Source: Cardiocondyla obscurior (Eukaryota; Arthropoda; Insecta; Hymenoptera; Formicidae). From it: a stretch of DNA of 64,000 nt. The position numbers were made by a program, and so were the translations under genes. Location: assembly GCF_019399895.1 (NCBI RefSeq), contig NC_091867.1, positions 3,286,001-3,350,000 on the forward strand, given 5' to 3'. Position 1 is the stretch's first letter, and each line of letters opens with the position of its first letter. The notes below the pieces were generated by a model. The model was given only the letters and a program-made list of their open reading frames with translations. It was not told the DNA's origin and searched no databases. Below are positions 39,981 to 52,100 of this stretch, one piece after another.

Positions 39981-40723
39981 ATGAAGTCAAGAACGAGTTT
40001 TATCACCGCGCGAATTATTATGCTGTACCTGTTGAGCATCGTCGGGCGATCATCAGCGGCGATAGAGGAAGCGTCTTCCTCGTCTTTACATATTCCACGA
40101 TTGCATCCTTTACTGAACAACTTGGAGTTTGGGGAACCTGAGAAAAAGGCTTACATTGCCGAGTACAAGAGACTACCCCTCTACAATTTCGGCATTGGCA
40201 AGCGATGGATTGACAATAATGAAGAAAAAGTGAGTTCTAGATAAGTTTTTTTTTTATATAAAGTATTTTTTCAAAATTAACTTTGATTCTATCACTTATT
40301 CGTTAGTTGCTGTACTAAGGAGAGTAAAAGAAACTTGATATATTATAAGAATAATTAATGCAAGTTTACGTGTTAATATTTAATGCGCAGAGAACCCGGC
40401 AATTCTCATTCGGCATCGGCAAGCGTCTACGAGATTACAAGTTCGGTATAGGAAAGCGCAACAATAGATACCATCCCTTAAGTTTCGACTATTTCCCGAC
40501 CGACAACATGGAGGTATATCCATCTCGTGACGACAACTCGGACGACTTTATGGAGGACAAACGCGGTAGTCCACAGTATGGATTTGGAATCGGGAAACGA
40601 CTTTGGAAGCTAGCGACAGGAGATGCGACTGCATCTGGAAGAAGACTAAATGACGCTGCAATCTCAAAGTATTTATTCAATTTGGGAAAAGAGCTGGACG
40701 AAAACGAGGATTTAATTCAATAA
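39981..40723 (+). CDS. AstA: Allatostatin-A (FGLa-type) preprohormone
   Basis: Neuropeptide precursor; mature amidated peptides act on the galanin-like allatostatin-A receptor in insects (feeding, gut, juvenile-hormone control). Two coding exons, 39981-40229 and 40391-40723, give 193 aa. Residues 1-27 are a signal peptide (FITARIIMLYLLSIVGRSSA). Cleavage at dibasic KR and amidation from the GKR glycine would release LPLYNFGI, TRQFSFGI, LRDYKFGI and GSPQYGFGI. The KR before TRQFSFGI is created across the exon junction (EEK|RTRQ). An acidic spacer follows the third peptide. The final block, LNDAAISKYLFNLGKELDEN, is in the position of a fifth peptide but lacks both FGL/FGI and the KR site. AATAAA overlaps the stop codon (40719-40724), with a second at about 40863. 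A coding-exon acceptor (tttcag, 39960-39965) implies an upstream untranslated exon. Confidence 0.96.
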
Positions 40724-42553
40724 AGCGTTCCCCGTCGAGGAGCACGAATTATTATTTTTCTCATTCGCTTTGATCTTTGGACATTTACAGAAAAAAAAAT
40801 TACTTAATTTAAAAAACGTTTCGGCAAATGCAATAATAGTGAACAGATAATTGAAAGATATAAAATAAACAGTATGGTTTATCAACATTTTTTAATTATG
40901 GACGTGTTATATCAGATCTTAATAATATAATTATGTTATAAAATTAAACGAGTCGACACTCTATGCTGTACAAATTAATAATTAATTGATGCACTTACGA
41001 ATAAGATTTACGGATAACTAATAAATTAAATAATAAACACTTGAATTTTTTTGGGAAATAATAATAAATAATGGACTCGAGATCAGTACAATTAAATTCA
41101 GTCGCGTAAGCAGCTTTCTTGAGTGACTGTGCCAGTACCACGTTTTATGATTTTGTTAAATGTCGAGTGCAGAACAAATTTTCCACGGAAATTAAAAGCG
41201 ATAACACGATGTCGAGACTTTCTTTTATCTACAGCTTGCTATAAAATTCGTGCGCCATCGACAGATCTTTCTCTCTCTCTCTCTCTCTCCATTTGTAAAT
41301 GTTTAAAAAATGACGCAGATATACTTTAATGGAAAAATACATTTGATGTAGAAAAATTCTCTAAATACATTTTTTTTTCACGTGACTAATTTTATTATAC
41401 TTTCATGCTTTTTAATTAATTAAAATATTTAATTTGTGTTTATAATGTTGAAAACGAGTACAAAGAGGAAACAGACATAAGTTCTTTTTTCACCTTAAAA
41501 ATTTACTTGTCCGATTACGTTGATATAAAATAATTTTTTTTGAACATTATTTTTAATATGTCATAATTATAGAACGTAATGCTATCGACGAAAGCGATAG
41601 AGAAGTCATTAAGTTTATTGTATTTTTATATTACATCATTGCAATGAATTACGATGTAATTTAACGAGCAATTAAACGCAATTTATTGTATGATAAATAG
41701 GAATACTATCTCGATGTGCTAAAAAGTTGTATTCACCTTTAACCAGCAGTAATACTATACTCGTCTTTATTGTTCGATGATTATACCTCTAGTCGTTATA
41801 AGAAAAATTGATTTTATTGCATAATATATTGTACCAGTGTTCTCAATGTCTTAATAAATATTATAACGTCTTTTTTGTTACAAGTGGCATATGTGAATAC
41901 TTTTAATACCATTTTTTTCAGTGATGTGAATTAAATGACAATTTTGTTAACAATAAATGTCACGGATATTTTCACGCGTGATGTAGCGATGTAGATTTAT
42001 TCTATCAAGCACACCATTATAATAATAAATAAATAATTGCAAGTACAGTGATACATTTAATATAAATTGCAAGAACAGTTTTCCAGGCGTTTTGTGTTTG
42101 ACACAATTAAATGTTAATAAAAAAAAGAAATGAGTGATATTTGAAATTAATATTTTTAAGTTTATTATTTATCTTCGTAAACTGAAGTAGAAACGTTATA
42201 CATGTTGGTTTAAGTGTATGTATGTTCAGTTACTTCTTTAAATAATAGCATTATATAAATCTTTTAAATAAAAGTTATTTTATTTTGCAAGATCTGTATA
42301 GTAACTAAAATAAAATTTTTTTAAGCAGTTAATTTTTTTTCAGTGTGTGAATCAATGACTGTATGACTTGATAGCACAAGTCCACGCCAGACTCCCATGA
42401 AACAGATACGCCCCCAGTCGACATCAATTATAGCGGAGTAGCTTTCAGTTATCTAATTTCCCAGCACCGAACAACTCCTTTTTCCATTAATTTCAAGTTT
42501 GAAAGTCCGCCGGTAGTACAATTTATTGGCTGTTCGGAGCGTACGCATAAAAC
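40724..42553. other. AstA 3' flank and amnionless promoter region
   Basis: Very AT-rich, no gene seen. Contains a perfect (CT) microsatellite at 41271-41289. Confidence 0.6.
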
Positions 42554-45500
42554 ATGCTCGTTTCATTCGCTCGTGAAATCGTGCTATGTGCCGCGTTGAT
42601 ATCGAAATGTTCGGCCGTTTTCGAAAAGTATTGGCTCCCGGATCTCGAGTGGCACACCGCGAATAATTGGGCAGATGGTCGCATCCCAGAGACCGACAAT
42701 CGTGTGATCTTTCCTCAGCAAACTCGACACGCGGTGGGCATCACCGAAGGCGAAAATCTCAGACTGTCCGAAATTGATTTACCTAGACAGGGATTGCTGG
42801 TCCTGCCTAGGAACGGCAAACTGCAGGTAAGACAAAAATGACCTTTTCTTTTTAATCGCACTTTTTCCTTTTCCCTTTTGAGTTTAACCTTATCCCGGAT
42901 GGAAAGTATTATTTATTTACAGAATGCCGTGACCGTTTCGACGACGCACTCGCAATAATTACGATATTAATGTTTTAATGATGACCTATCGTTTGCGTTC
43001 CGACTGATTGGAAAATCCAGCTTTCCAAAATATTTATCAGCGACAAACATCATAAAACGCAGAAATTTATGCAACTCGGGCGATATTACGCTTCATTTAA
43101 AATCCACCAATATCTCATCACATTCTTTTTTAAAAATACTTTAAAGAAGTTCAATTAAATAGTTTATCCTTTATTTATTATGTTACAAACACCAAATTTT
43201 ATTTAAAAACTTCGCGCTTGTGTGTATGTGGATTCAAGTTGAGTAATTCGAGGACGGATGCGAAAGTTAGCACCTGGTCGAAGGAGGGTGGCATTTTCTG
43301 GGCCGATCCCGTAAATTGGAACGGTAGTTCGATAGCGGCGCCGCATCTCGAACGCGTTCCTTGCCGGCAAGATAACGTTGTTCTACCGGGAGAGAATCGC
43401 ACCCTGAGCATCCTTTTGCCTGTGCGGGAGATAGAGGTGAAGTCAATACGACTGTCAAACGAGCGGTACCCGTTCACTAAGTGGGAATGGCAGAACTTCC
43501 AAGACCGTAGAGAATTCTCTAGAGGTAGATTTACCGTAAAGTAAGTTCGAGTGATATCATTCTTTTGCATTTCCGAATGCCAGTTGTAAAAAAAATGTAT
43601 GTTGTAAAAGACTAATTTTTTTTTTTTTTTTTTTTAGATACAGCGATTTATATCTGGCTATGCGCGATTGCGCGAAATGCTTTTGCCAGGGTGAATTTCA
43701 GAGTGATTATCTGGAGGAGATCTGCGCCATTCAGAGGCCAAGGTGCGGATTTACGGATTGCGAATATCCTCTCACGGTCGGATAATTTTTTTTTATTTCT
43801 TTTTATTTATTTGCGAGGCTTTTTTTCATTGTTCCTAAATTAATACAGTTTATTTAACGTTTTAGGTGGAAGGTCACTGTTGTCCATACTGCGGTGGGCG
43901 CGTTTTTACATCACTGCAAATCTCCTTAGCGACAGTACAAACTATCGCTGACGAAGCATTGGAAGGATATGTGAACAAGGTTGCCTGGCATGTGAGGCGC
44001 ACTTGGAAAGGCGGAGTTGAGGTTCTCGTAAAGGAAAAAGGAGACTACTCCGGGGTCACGGTACAGGAAGCGGTGGAGAATCTACGGGAAAGGTTACGAA
44101 GTTAGTTCCCACGTCTCCGATAAATTTTTAAACAGGATTATAAACTAAGAAATCGATTCGACCGTATTTTATACGGAAGTCGGGCGACCACAATTTTTTT
44201 TTTTTTTTCGATAATTTGAAAAGCAATTTTACCGTGTAAGTAAATCTCTTACGGTTTACAACCAAAGCAGGAATATGTGAAAAACGATGAAAATCCTTTC
44301 GTTTGTCCCGTCACCTCCATTGTTTGCAGTATATACCGATATCAATCGCCGCTGACGCCTACCAATATCGATATTCAATTTTTAATCCAGTTTTATAATT
44401 GGAAAACACTAGGCGTTGTCAAGCAATATCTCGCTTTTATTCGTTCATTGAAATGTAATTATTTGTTGTAAAAAGTTTTGTTTTATACCTACATACATCT
44501 CTGCGTATACGAAAACTAAACTTATATATTATACATACGTAATATCGCATTTATATTTTTTCACATTATTTTTATATAAATTTAAAAACATTATTTTAAT
44601 TAACATTCAATCATGGATCAAACATAAAAAATATATTCATTGTAAATGATTAATATTTCTTGTTTTCGTCAAATTATAATTAATTTAGTTTGATCAAAGA
44701 TATTTTCAGCAAACGAATAAACGTGATTTAATCCTCTGCGATTTTGATAGAAGAAGTAATAGAACTAAGTAACAAGATCCTTTTTCGCAGTGTTATTTTT
44801 TCTTAATTAGGTGCAGGAATTGAGGTGACAAGCGCGGAAACGGCGGGCGCGGCAATGAAAGATTCTTGGCTTGCTGTTACACTTGGACCACTCTTCGTGA
44901 CACCCCTCGTTGTGATCGTACTTCTTATATTGACCTTCTTATACTTTGGATATTCTTTAGAGCAGTAAGTACCATCATTTAAATTTTTTTTAATATTTCG
45001 CTTATATCACAAGTCGCTATAAAAAATACTAATCGATCTAATAAGGATTCAAGCTGCCTCGCTCGTGTTACGTTAAATTTAATATTAATGCTGTTCGTCA
45101 TACAGCAGTACACTTAGCTACAAATTCTTGAAAGGCTGTGCAAGACATTTTTGCATCGATTGAACGAATTGTCGCGCCGTGCTCGGCGTTCTAAATTCGC
45201 CAGTGGTAAACTGGCAAGTTATGCCGACCTCCAGAGAAATGCTGAAGCTTTCTCGACAAGCGGGCGATAGGTTTTTAAAAGACCGAGGCGCTTGATGCTT
45301 GTCAAAAAGGGAAATATCGAATGGTTGCCTGCGGACCGACTCATTCGCATTGCTGCCGCTGCGCCAATATTGTTATTAAAATCAGCGAAATTGGAAAAGA
45401 AAACTTTTCTGGTCTTCGATGACCTGTTACGTTCGTGCGCGGCGTACGGTCGACATTTATGTAAACAGTACTCGATACATGGTCACGGAAGTAATAATAA

Positions 45501-46222
45501 CGGCGTTAAATAGAAACGTGACAAGAAAATGAATAAGGAAAATAGCGCTTTGCGTAAAACTGAGAACGCTGTTCGTTGATTATTGGTGCAATAATACATT
45601 AAAACATTCGGAAAATTCCTGTCAAAGTCCGGCTCGATCAAAACCTCGAATAAGCTCGAGGCTGACATCATTTAAACTTTCACCATTTAAGATTCTCGAA
45701 ATGTGATATATAGCATTATAATTAACGATTCGATTCCGTGTTTTCACTTTATTTTTCACTGCTTTCTTTCTATTCTATTATTTTAAAATACCAAAGATAA
45801 ATTCGTCTTGCTTATCTCATTGACGCGCAGCAAGTATTTGCGCGGTGTATTGAATGTGTATCGATTTCCTCGAGGCGGAATGTAATTTTTGCAGCGTTCT
45901 CTCGGGATGTATGGAAGCTGTCTCATCCATCCGAGATGGAATTCGGACAGACAAGCAGAAGCATGGTTTCGCCCGTTTCGAGAACGTTCCCGAGGGCAAC
46001 GTTCAGATTGCTGAGGTTTCTGGAACGAATGGACCAGGGGCTGACGACGTGGGAGTGGAGAAGGACGCAGGTGGAAGATTCGAAAATCCACTGTACAGAT
46101 CGAAGAGGGACAGAGCGGAAAAACGGAAGATCCTCGATATAGACGCGCCCCTCAGCCTCGCTACGCTAAAGAGCAAGGTAGAAGATCAGCTAGAAAATGA
46201 GCAAATGGATACCGAGGAATAA
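42554..46222 (+). CDS. amn: Amnionless, cubilin-partner membrane protein
   Basis: Type I membrane protein that escorts cubilin to the surface and drives its endocytosis; in insects the cubilin-amnionless pair takes up protein in nephrocytes. Six exons: 42554-42826, 43239-43540, 43638-43776, 43866-44100, 44811-44964, 45895-46222; in frame, 476 aa (human about 453). Signal peptide at about residues 1-21. The ectodomain starts WLPDLEWHTANNWADGRIPE, the conserved amnionless opening, then a similar second block, WSKEGGIFWADPVNWNG. A Cys-rich VWC-like stretch follows (CAKCFCQGE ... HCCPYCGGRV). The membrane segment is LFVTPLVVIVLLILTFLYFG in exon 5. The tail has the endocytic motif FENPLY at 430-435, as expected for the family's FxNPxF signals, plus a degenerate FENVPE near 396. 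The exon 3 donor (ACG|GTCGGA) is weak but keeps the frame and the conserved cysteines. AATAAA lies 12 bases after the stop. Confidence 0.9.
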
Positions 46223-49168
46223 AAGCAAGAAGAATAAAAGTCTACTCTGTCATTACTTAATTCATTATTCAATTTGCGTTATATCACATAATTTGAATTT
46301 GCGACTGTAACTTCTTGAATCTTCCGCATCTATTACTCGAACGAGTAAAGAGAAAATCTGTTTTCAAGCGAGAAACAATTTCGAGCTCGTAGGATGTAAT
46401 GTGAGGATGCAAATCGCACGAAGCGCATGAAGCTGGTTCACAAGTATTTATTTCTTATTGTCAGACAACATCCAGTCGAAGACACGTTACATGCACACGT
46501 AAATTCGACGTGCGTCGAATAGAATATATATTTATATTTTATGCTATTTTTTTGTTAATATATATATATTTTTTATATATATAAATATATATATATATAA
46601 ATATTTTATACGAACTCTCTTTCTTTCTCTCTTTATTTTTCTTTCTGGATAAATATATGCGTCAAAAGCATCATGTAAAGATACATAATACTCGCATCGC
46701 ATAGAGAATCAAATTATACATTGTAACAACGAGAATGGTAATAGCGATAAATTTGCATAACAGATAACTATATGACTTTCTTCAATCGAACGTCTAATTT
46801 CTCACAAGGTAATTATTCATATATGTAACATATATATAATGTTAATATACGCATGTGTCTGTATATGTAATCAACGATAAAGCTTTATTCTCATAGAATA
46901 TATTAAACTCTTCGCTTTCGATAAAACTCGTTGCCGCTTTGTACAAACATGTAATTAATTTATTATCACGCACGCATACGTGTATGATAAATAAAATATT
47001 TGTGTGTGTGTATGTGTGTGGGTGTGTGATCGCGTCATGTATAAAAAGATAAAAGTTCTTAATAAACCAATGGCTTTTATCAAGCCCACGGAATACATTA
47101 AAAGCACTTTTATATTCATATCCACGTTAATCATATTCACATTTATGTCGTTGCCATTTGTTTATTGACTTCTTCATTAATTTTTTTTTCCAACTAAAAT
47201 TAAGAAATCGTAACACAACGATAGCAGCGATACGTTCCACAGACATTCGTGCGACGTGTGTGACCATTTAATACCCGACTACCTTCTGGACACGCGATAC
47301 GACATTAAACTATTCATTTGGCAATTATATGAAAGAGAAAAGAAAAGGGAGGGAGAAAAAGAAGGAAGAGTCTTTTTATCTTGCTCACGTTGGTCCCTTT
47401 CCACGATTTTCCTGCGATAAATGATCGAAAGGTCTGTCTGTCATTACGGTGCGACATTTCTTGCGCGAATACGCGTTACTAATTACGAAAAACTATTAAA
47501 ACTCACAATATACATAATTCTTTAAAGCGCGATATATTAAATGATATTTATCTGCATAATGAAGCCACTCGATGCTCGAATAGCTCCACTTGCTCGCAAA
47601 CGCGACAGTTTTTAAACGCATCTTGTGGACGAGTAAAATGTACTCTACTCACAGACTTATACTTTAAAAACAATTCTACGGTGCATCTCGAATGAATTTA
47701 AATTAAATAATTGTAATCGATCATCTTAGAGCTTTACTTCAACTTGCGTCTAAACGTTAGCTACGACGTTTTAAAAATCAGCAACGCCGTCACTTTGACG
47801 CGGTTGTCTCATTTAAGTCGATGCGTAATAATTTTATCGTATGTAAGCTGAATATCTTCTTGCAAGTCCAATCAATTTGCCGATTTCATTAAACTTACTT
47901 TCACACTTTGTTATATTAGAGTAATCGTACTTTAACTTTTCTCACCTACAAAATGTATCGTGTTTCGTATTACAAACGAATCCGTAGACAAAATTGAATC
48001 AAAGTAAACTATACGCCGATACATACATTATTATGAACTTCCTAGAATACTTTTAAGGGAAGAGAAGGGTTCGAGGGAACATATTTGTGGAATAATCAAA
48101 AGGCCGTTTGCTTGGGCGTCTTTTTGAAATTCCTCGTTGCATCGGTATTTGGCTGTAGCCGGCAATTCTTTTCCGCGATAAATATCGCGGATGGAACATA
48201 TGCATTCCGTATTTCTAAAGTATATCTTCGTCTTATAGAAATTAAAAAGAAAAAAAAGTTCACGCTAAATTAATAATAACGGGAAATAAATTAGCTACAA
48301 GTACGCTGGAAAGAAGATATGTCGTTTGCTGCGCCGACGGCAGCTAGCGAACGTGACTTTAGAGTCGTGTGCGTAGAGTTTCACATGTTCCGCATGTATG
48401 TACCGCGTCGGCCGAATTACCGAAGATTAATTTCCTCCCGTTCTCTCAGCCCTTGTCTCTGCCGCCTAGGGTTACGTACGCTAGCCGCTGTCGCCGCAGA
48501 AAACGCTATATCTAACTTTCGGTGTACATATGTCTTCCAATTCGCAGTGTTGGAAGAGATATAGAAATAAACTTGTAAAGGCACTTCTGGCGAAAATATA
48601 TCGATTTAGCAAAGAATGTAACGGTGTACATGGTATACTAAAATATTCCATTATTAAAAGAACTGAAGGAGTTTGTAGCACCCGGCATGTCTTTAGTAAA
48701 CTTTCAATCGTATTTACGCTACGAGATACTTTGTCATATTTTATATACGAGGAAGACATTCTAGGAATGTAAAGAAATTGCACTAATCCCTAAAAATATA
48801 TCTTTTTAAAAATCTGATCGGTGGACAGCAATAGAAACATGCCGTTTGTATCGTTTCGTAACGATTGTAAGAAGTACGGTATTTTTCTATGGAAGAGAGA
48901 TTTCACAACAATAGACAAATTCGTTGACATTCATAAAAGAGTTAAAAATCTAAAATCTCGTTCAAGATTTTACAATTTCTAACCTACGTAACAATATTAA
49001 ATTGTTTATTTATATTTATTGACATTAACACGAATATTCGTTGCAACATTCGTCGAATAATAAATTTATTCTTTTAGAAGAACAATTATCTTCTAAGATC
49101 TTTTTAAAAATAAAAACTTGCGATAATATCAAGTAAACTTGTACTAGTCTAAATGTGAACGAATAAAT
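46223..49168. other. Intergenic between convergent amn and CrebA
   Basis: Presumably both 3' UTRs and spacer. Contains AT dinucleotide runs (about 46555-46612) and a TG-rich microsatellite (47001-47028). CrebA transcripts may extend well below 49169, but no poly-A signal is certain. No other gene is supported. Confidence 0.55.
47001..47028. repeat. Imperfect (TG)n microsatellite
   Basis: TG dinucleotides interrupted once by TA and once by an extra G. Confidence 0.9.
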
Positions 49169-52100
49169 CTAAGATTGTTGTAGCTGCAGCAGAGCTTGTA
49201 GGCGTTGCAACTCCCGCATTAACTCACGATTTCTGTCTTCTAGAGAATTCAGTCTATCTTTGTACGAAGAATTTTCGTTTGTTAACATAGTGACTCGCCT
49301 TTCTAAGCCGTCCATGTATTCCTTTTTCTTTCTTCGTGATTCCTGCGCCGATATCTGCAAAAATATCATATGAAATTAGTATTTCTTTATTTCACATCAA
49401 TTATATTCATTCCTTAGATTTAGATTAACTACGTAAAGTAATACATATAGTTAATTTAATCGTCATTAATTCGTAACAAACACATTAAAGTAAATATTCG
49501 ATATGTATTCAATATAATATTCGGTGTAGTCTTTTTTACGTGTTAATCGGCGTAGAAATATCGAGAGGGATGAATAAATAAAATTTGCGGGTGGCTGTGT
49601 GAAAATTATTCGAGCGCTCTTAATGAGTAGGGAGAGGAGGGAGGGGTAGGGTGTACTACATCCGAGGGAGTGCGTAATACGTGCCGGCTACGCCGTGAGC
49701 TGTTTAATTAATCACCTTGGCGATCGACTGTGGAGATTCAAGTACGCGGTACGCAAAACCGAAGCTCCCGTGATCACCGAAAATCCGTCGTATCTACTAC
49801 AGAGAACGATCCGTCACGACGCATTCACTTTCGTGATCGATCATCTGTGTACGAACAATACTTACATATGAACGCTTTTCGCTTTCCTGAGGATAATACA
49901 CTTTATTTCTAATACACTTTATACATCGTTTGTATTTCTTTAAGCTGTGCTACACGAACGACAAATAATTAAGTAAAGACGATTTCTGTCTCGCGGAATT
50001 AACCTCAATTACGACTGAACTCGCGGTTTGTTTTGTCTTAGAATTAGAAAGAGATAAAAAATGAGTTGAGCTGAAATCGAAGATTATTCGCATTGGTCGA
50101 AATTTAATTTAGGCGCGTTCCTAATAGGCGGGTCGTCAGCCATTATGTTTCAGTACTGCCATCACCATTTTCTCTGAACGTAATACATCGCGGAGGTGTC
50201 GCGGCCGGCAAAAACACAGTTGGTAGTGTTATAACATAATGGCCGATTGTCGTTGATCGTTGTTTAACTTGAAACTTTGCCGAAACAGAACACAATCGAC
50301 GAATATCGCAACGCATCCGCTGGATACAAGCTCGTAATGTATGAATATTTGTAATATTGCGTATGATAATTGATATACATAGTTTATTTTGAGGCGTAAA
50401 ATGCGTAGCGCTCGAGAAAGGCACGGAGAAGTAAGCGTACGGACGGTGTACGTTGGGGCAGCGTACAAGCGGAGTACGAGCGGAATACGTGCGGAATGCG
50501 TGCGGAATACGTGCGGCGTACGTACATTGTAAGGCAGATAACGCGTTTGCTGCGGGGGTGGCGATTAGCATACGTGACTCCTTACTTTTCGATCTCTCTT
50601 CCGTCGACTGCCGAGGATGGGGGGAGGGGGACGAGTTTCTCAGTTCTCGGCGGCCAGCGTTCCACAGCACGTCTACGCGCGCGTTTCGTGTAAGTCTCGA
50701 CGCACACCACGCCATCACGTACACTAGCCACCGTCGCCGCAGCAAATGCCATATCTGTTTTTCAGTGTATGTACATACATGAGCTCGCCTCGCGACTCGT
50801 ATGCTATCATTGCTTAAAATATTAAGATTCGGCTGCCGGCAGTCAAGTACGTTGAAAACTTTTCAAAAGTAATTATATGTATTCTCTTTTTGCGCAGAAA
50901 ATTCGTGCGACCGACCAAGCATCCGAAAGAGACGAGCGAGCGGCGTAAGTGACTCCCGCACTATCGATTCATCGAGACTTTGCCGGCAGTAGAAGACATC
51001 GCGCTACACGGAAAAATAATTTCGTTTGATGGACAAGGATGACCGATCCAACAATCTTTGGACGAAAATCGTCTACAAATATGTAATAATTTAGAATACA
51101 TTTTTTAACATATTAATTTTCATTTCTCGTGTTTTATCTTTAAATTTATATTACTTATATTTTGATAATTTGATTTTATATGTATAATAAAGATACTTTT
51201 TCACGCAGAATATTTTATCCATATAAATTTTTTTTTGTCTGTTTAGGTGAACATTTAGAGAAGCTAACGAATCGCTGGTAGTAAATATACGAACCGTATC
51301 CGGTTCGTTAGTCGTATCTTTTTTTTCCGCGAGTTTTGTTAAGTAGTAATCGGACGGACAATATTCATCATGCGATGTTTTTTAACGAAAATGTCATTAA
51401 TTCAGTGTCGCGTGAGATATCTTAATTTATAATTAGTTGTCGAGATTTTAATTATTTGGGCGCGGTTTGCGAGTGTCTTGGAAGAAGGAAGACCCTACCC
51501 AACATTCTGAGTGGAGGAAAAGGCCCAGGAAGGGCATCCTGCTTCAGCGGAGCAATCTCGGAGTAAGTAATCATTTTAATTACGCATTAAAATTTTTTTT
51601 AAACGGTAAACTTTTTGTTGATTGCCTCTACAATTAAATTTTCTATTTTTTGTTACAGTATTATTGAAGCTGATATAACTCCGCTGCTGCGCATCGAACC
51701 GGTGAGTCAGAAATAATTTTTGGCAATGTTAACATTATGGGGCAATTATAATATATAATTATATCATGTGAAAAAAAAAAGAAATTAATAATAATATTAA
51801 AGAAAGAAGCTTCGCGTAAATAACGACCAATTCTATAAATTGCTACGTTAATTACCATCGTGCGTACCTTGTTTTTTATTTTTCTTCGTATTTTCTTCAA
51901 AGATTTCTCCTCTTGTTTCGTCAGAGGAAGTTTCGTAGGCACAGAAAACCCCTCGGCTATTAAGGTTCTCTTTTCCTCTTCCGTCAACGTTAGCACAGTA
52001 GATCCTTTCTGTAATGACATTTATTAACCGCATGTAGGAGCGCGATAAAGTGATAACTCTGAAATCATTAGCGTCAAATTCTTCAAGCTGTGCCTTACCG

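Noticed and set aside
50143..50745. 200-codon open frame on minus
   Set aside because: Lies within the CrebA intron, runs through a minisatellite and has no recognisable domain or splice context.
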